Origin: JAFDVL01 sp043736395
GTDB lineage: Bacteria > Acidobacteriota > Blastocatellia > RBC074
DNA: 16,316 nt
Assembly: GCA_043736395.1 (NCBI GenBank)
Contig: JAYTCQ010000035.1
Location: forward strand, 1-16,316
Direction of reading: 5' to 3'
The position numbers were made by a program, and so were the translations under genes. The notes under the pieces are model-generated. The model ran no database searches. It was not told the origin of the DNA and saw nothing but the letters and a program-made list of their open reading frames with translations. How positions within the stretch are numbered: the stretch's first letter is position 1; each line of letters starts with the position of its first letter. This document shows positions 14,097 to 16,316 of this stretch, one piece after another.

Positions 14097-15014
14097 ATGC
14101 AAAGTTATCTCGACGATTTTCTCAAGCATCTTAAATACGAACGTAATCTCTCCGAGCATACCCTGCGCAATTATGAGAGCGACATGGTGCAGTTCTATGA
14201 TTACATCGCGCCACTTGATAAGAACGACGAGCGTCGCGAAGTGCCGATTCGCAGCATTGATAATTTGACGATTCGTGAATACATGGCGACGCTGTACGAG
14301 AAGAAAAAAAAGAAAAGTTCAATCCATCGCAAAGTCGCTACGCTACGCACGTTCTTCCGTTTTCTCTGTCGCGAAGAAATTCTTGATAATAATCCGGCAA
14401 TGCTTGTTTCCAGCCCTCGCGTAGACCGAAAGCTCCCAAATCATCTTTCCATCGAACAAATGGTGCGCTTCATCGAAACGCCTGAAACCGAAACAGTACT
14501 CGGCAAACGTGACCGTGCGATTCTTGAATTGCTCTACGCCAGCGGCTTGCGCGTTTCAGAATTGGTCGGCTTAAATTTGCTGGATATTGATTTCGCGAAT
14601 CAGACGTTGCGCGTGAAAGGCAAAGGACGAAAAGAACGGATGGTTCCTTTCGGAAATCACGCGAAAGCCGCACTCGAAATTTATTTGGGCGTGCGCGGCG
14701 AATTATTAATTGAAGCCGATCCTGATGATCGTGATCCGTTGGCGGTGTTTATGAATTATCAGGGGACGCGTATTACTACGCGGTCGGTGGGGCGGATGCT
14801 CGATAAATACTGCAAGGAATGTACCGACATCCCGCACGTCAGCCCGCACGCGCTGCGGCATTCATTCGCTACGCATTTGCTGGATGCCGGAGCCGATCTG
14901 CGCACGATTCAGGAATTGCTGGGACACGTCAGGCTTTCGACCACGCAGCAATATACACACGTTTCGACGGATAAATTAATGGAAGTTTATGATAAGGCTC
15001 ATCCGAAGGCGTAG
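14097..15014 (+). CDS. xerC: XerC/XerD-type tyrosine site-specific recombinase
   Basis: Xer recombinases resolve chromosome dimers at dif with FtsK. The 305-aa length fits. The N-terminal SAM-like core-binding domain (about 1-95) contains YLDDFLKHLKYERNLSEHTL. The catalytic domain has Arg152 (YASGLRVSEL), Lys176 (RVKGKGRKER), His251 and Arg254 (SPHALRHSFATHLL), His277 (LLGHVRLSTT) and nucleophile Tyr286 (TTQQYTHVS), so all active-site residues are present. Which of the two Xer paralogues it represents is not decidable from one gene, and a mobile-element integrase is less likely given the length and the housekeeping neighbours. The TAG stop is part of a hairpin repeat at 15011-15034. Confidence 0.9.
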   Translation: MQSYLDDFLKHLKYERNLSEHTLRNYESDMVQFYDYIAPLDKNDERREVPIRSIDNLTIREYMATLYEKKKKKSSIHRKVATLRTFFRFLCREEILDNNPAMLVSSPRVDRKLPNHLSIEQMVRFIETPETETVLGKRDRAILELLYASGLRVSELVGLNLLDIDFANQTLRVKGKGRKERMVPFGNHAKAALEIYLGVRGELLIEADPDDRDPLAVFMNYQGTRITTRSVGRMLDKYCKECTDIPHVSPHALRHSFATHLLDAGADLRTIQELLGHVRLSTTQQYTHVSTDKLMEVYDKAHPKA

Positions 15015-15034
15015 CGCAAACTTTCCAGTTTGCG
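15011..15034 (+). repeat. GTAGCGCAA hairpin repeat, copy A (contains xerC stop)
   Basis: The sequence GTAG followed by CGCAAACT-TTCC-AGTTTGCG (15015-15034) is a perfect 8-bp stem with a TTCC loop. The TAG at 15012-15014 is the xerC stop codon. An inverted related copy lies at 15280-15301. Confidence 0.75.
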
Positions 15035-15094
15035 TTCGTCGTAACCAAGTGAGTAATCAAGAAAATGCAGTCTTACAAAATCATCGTATGTCAT

Positions 15095-15150
15095 AAAAAA
15101 TGAGGTTGTTGGTAAGCTTAATTTTAGGAAGGAAGCGTTCCAACAACCTC
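15095..15150 (-). terminator. Probable rho-independent terminator downstream of the glycosylase gene
   Basis: On the minus strand GAGGTTGTTGG (15150-15140) pairs perfectly over 11 bp with CCAACAACCTC (15112-15102), followed by A then TTTTTT (15100-15095). The 27-nt loop is longer than usual for a simple terminator. It lies about 150 nt after the glycosylase stop and could end that transcript or a small RNA. Confidence 0.55.
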
Positions 15151-15225
15151 TAGCAGAGTCCACGAGATTATCTGTTGCCTTATGTAAAGCGTGAATGAAG
15201 GTTTCCTTCCAGAAAATTGTAGAGA

Positions 15226-15239
15226 AAACTTTCCAGTTT
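15226..15239. repeat. Short AAACT-TTCC-AGTTT hairpin, copy B
   Basis: A 14-nt piece with 5-bp arms and the TTCC loop of copy A, but without the GTAGCG flank. It may be a decayed copy of the same repeat family in the 283-bp convergent gap 15015-15297. Confidence 0.45.
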
Positions 15240-15279
15240 GCTTTTTTGGTTACCGCGGAATTTCAAGTTACCCAAACCA

Positions 15280-15301
15280 CAATCTGGAAAGATTGCGCTA
15301 C
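15280..15301 (-). repeat. GTAGCGCAA hairpin repeat, copy C (contains glycosylase stop)
   Basis: On the minus strand it reads GTAGCGCAATCTTTCCAGAT then TG: the same flank and loop as copy A, with the stem pair A-T changed to T-A. Its TAG (15300-15298) is the stop codon of the glycosylase gene. Confidence 0.75.
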
Positions 15302-15939
15302 ATTTCTTTATTCTCAAGACTCCGCCAGAGGTACCACGATGCGATGGAGCAGTAGGGATGCCACTTATTCTGTTCAGCAATGGCTTCCATTTCGATGGGC
15401 TTAGGCGCATCAATTAGCCCATAATTTCGATGAATCGCGTTCTTAATCCCTAAATCTCCCGTCGGCAAAATGTTCATTCTTCCTAATGAAAAAATCAAAA
15501 ACATGTGAACGGTCCAGACGCCGATGCCTTTGACTTTGATCAGTTCAGCTACGATTTCGTCGTCGGACATTTTCGGGAGCCGCTTGAGATTGACGCTCCC
15601 ATCGGCGACTTTTGATGCGAGGTCTTTGATGTAGCCAAGTTTTTGATAGGAGAGTCCTACCGCACGTAATTCATCGTCAGAAGTGGCGACAATCAATTCT
15701 GGTTTAGGAAATTTCGCCGGAGAGTATAGAGCTAGAAATCTTTTCTGAATGGTGTCAGCGGCTTTCGTCGAAAGTTGTTGGGAGATGATTGAACTGACTA
15801 AAGTTTGCAGGTATTTCGTATGTGGTTCGATGCGGCACGCACCGTGTTTTTTTATAATATTTCGCAGAACAGGGTCGCGCCGTGACAGATGCTTTTCAGC
15901 CGTTCGGAGGGTATCTGAAAATGAGTTATTTAAATTCAT
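15298..15939 (-). CDS. AlkA-like DNA-3-methyladenine glycosylase (HhH-GPD family)
   Basis: A 213-aa base-excision repair glycosylase that removes alkylated bases. The HhH-GPD core is clear: LVSSIISQQLSTKAADTI (about 47-64), the helix-hairpin-helix VKGIGVWTVHMFLIF (about 136-150) and the GPD-equivalent ILPTGDLGIKNAI with catalytic Asp162. The C-terminal block WHPYCSIASWYLWRSL (about 193-208) is typical of this family. It lacks the N-terminal domain of E. coli AlkA (282 aa) and matches the shorter bacterial form. The ATG at 15939 has no strong Shine-Dalgarno. It converges on xerC, and its TAG stop lies inside repeat copy C. Confidence 0.93.
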   Translation of the reverse strand: MNLNNSFSDTLRTAEKHLSRRDPVLRNIIKKHGACRIEPHTKYLQTLVSSIISQQLSTKAADTIQKRFLALYSPAKFPKPELIVATSDDELRAVGLSYQKLGYIKDLASKVADGSVNLKRLPKMSDDEIVAELIKVKGIGVWTVHMFLIFSLGRMNILPTGDLGIKNAIHRNYGLIDAPKPIEMEAIAEQNKWHPYCSIASWYLWRSLENKEM

Positions 15940-15984
15940 GTCGCGAGTTTAAAATGCATCATTTGTTTTGTCCAAAGCAAACAG

Positions 15985-16141
15985 CTGGGAGCGCCAGCAT
16001 CCTGCTGGCTGAGCGAGCGCGTGCAACGCCGCTCGCGTACCTTGGCGAGCAATTCAATTGATCTTTAGAAGATCCTGTCGCCACGACGCGTTTGCATTGC
16101 TTCGCTGGCAAACGAAGCCAGCAGGATGCTGGCAGTCCCAG
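15985..16141. repeat. REP/BIME-like inverted repeat pair
   Basis: Arms 15985-16010 and 16116-16141 are inverted copies over 26 bp with 24 matches. Each arm contains its own hairpin GCCAGCA-TCC-TGCTGGC. The 105-bp centre has further stems: GCGAGCG/CGCTCGC around 16014-16036 and GTTTGC/GCAAAC around 16090-16113. The structure is typical of bacterial interspersed mosaic elements built from two REP sequences. It lies between the glycosylase start and the IS30-family element. Confidence 0.8.
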
Positions 16142-16225
16142 TTTAAAAGGGCGTAAAGAAAAGTACTCCCTTTCTTAAGGCCCCAATTTAATCGTCTGAT
16201 GCTGTTTTTATTCTAACACTTAGGT

Positions 16226-16315
16226 TCAAGTAGTAAGTGCAACTTTGGTTAATTTTGCTAGTTCTTTGAAATAGACTTCGTAAGGCGTCTGATAGTCCAG
16301 AGTTTTGCGAGGACG
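16226..16315 (-). mobile_element. IS30-family transposase, C-terminal 29 codons (runs off right edge)
   Basis: The minus strand entering from the right edge encodes RPRKTLDYQTPYEVYFKELA followed by KLTKVALTT and a TGA stop at 16228-16226. The RPRKTL-Y-TP-EV pattern with a VALTT-like end is the usual C-terminus of IS30-family DDE transposases. The catalytic core lies outside the window. One inverted-repeat end of the IS should be within about 16142-16235, but its exact border cannot be set from one side. Confidence 0.85.
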
Positions 16316-16316
16316 A

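Noticed and set aside
15102..15150. Possible integron attC-like site (GTTGTTGG ... CCAACAAC)
   Set aside because: The core and inverse-core halves are in the wrong order for attC (GTT first and AAC last), and there are no cassettes; a terminator fits better.
15195..15404. 69-codon plus-strand frame in the convergent gap
   Set aside because: It overlaps the glycosylase 3' end in antisense and runs through repeat copies; it has no ribosome binding site.

Overview
The window is 16.3 kb of bacterial DNA with moderate to low GC. The lipid A/Kdo genes waaA and lpxK show a Gram-negative envelope. The EF-P type (tip PGNLRA), intergenic heptamer arrays, many small palindromic repeats and the gene mix would fit Acidobacteriota, perhaps class Blastocatellia. 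That placement is an inference from style; no marker gene proves it.

Positions 1-6456 (minus strand) hold a type I restriction-modification island, read right to left. A good sigma70-like promoter (6428-6456) is followed by a half-size specificity subunit with a TTG start, then hsdM, dinD, a RhuM-family gene, a full two-domain hsdS, a 271-bp gap filled by a composite palindromic repeat, and the N-terminal 263 codons of hsdR, which runs off the left edge. HsdM with HsdS methylates the recognition sequence and HsdR adds cleavage. DinD and RhuM are passengers between M and S; their part in restriction is unknown.

Positions 6576-9088 (minus strand) are a metabolic group: a VOC/glyoxalase-fold protein, an Old Yellow Enzyme-type NADH:flavin oxidoreductase and a PlsC-like acyltransferase. 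A 471-bp divergent spacer (9173-9643) carries outward promoters on both strands.

Positions 9644-13396 (plus strand) carry efp with an Asn at the tip position usually held by modified Lys or Arg, then waaA and lpxK almost touching (Kdo transfer and lipid A 4'-kinase), then a phytanoyl-CoA dioxygenase-family gene. Positions 13449-15014 carry a Uma2-family putative nuclease and a XerC/XerD tyrosine recombinase. These converge on an AlkA-like DNA glycosylase (15298-15939, minus). The window closes with a REP-like inverted repeat pair and the last 29 codons of an IS30-family transposase.

The most unusual content is noncoding. At least five kinds of small palindromic repeat sit in gaps, at gene ends and once inside waaA. 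Two related hairpins supply the TAG stop codons of xerC and the glycosylase gene and differ by a compensatory base-pair change. No tRNA, rRNA, CRISPR array or classic riboswitch was recognised.
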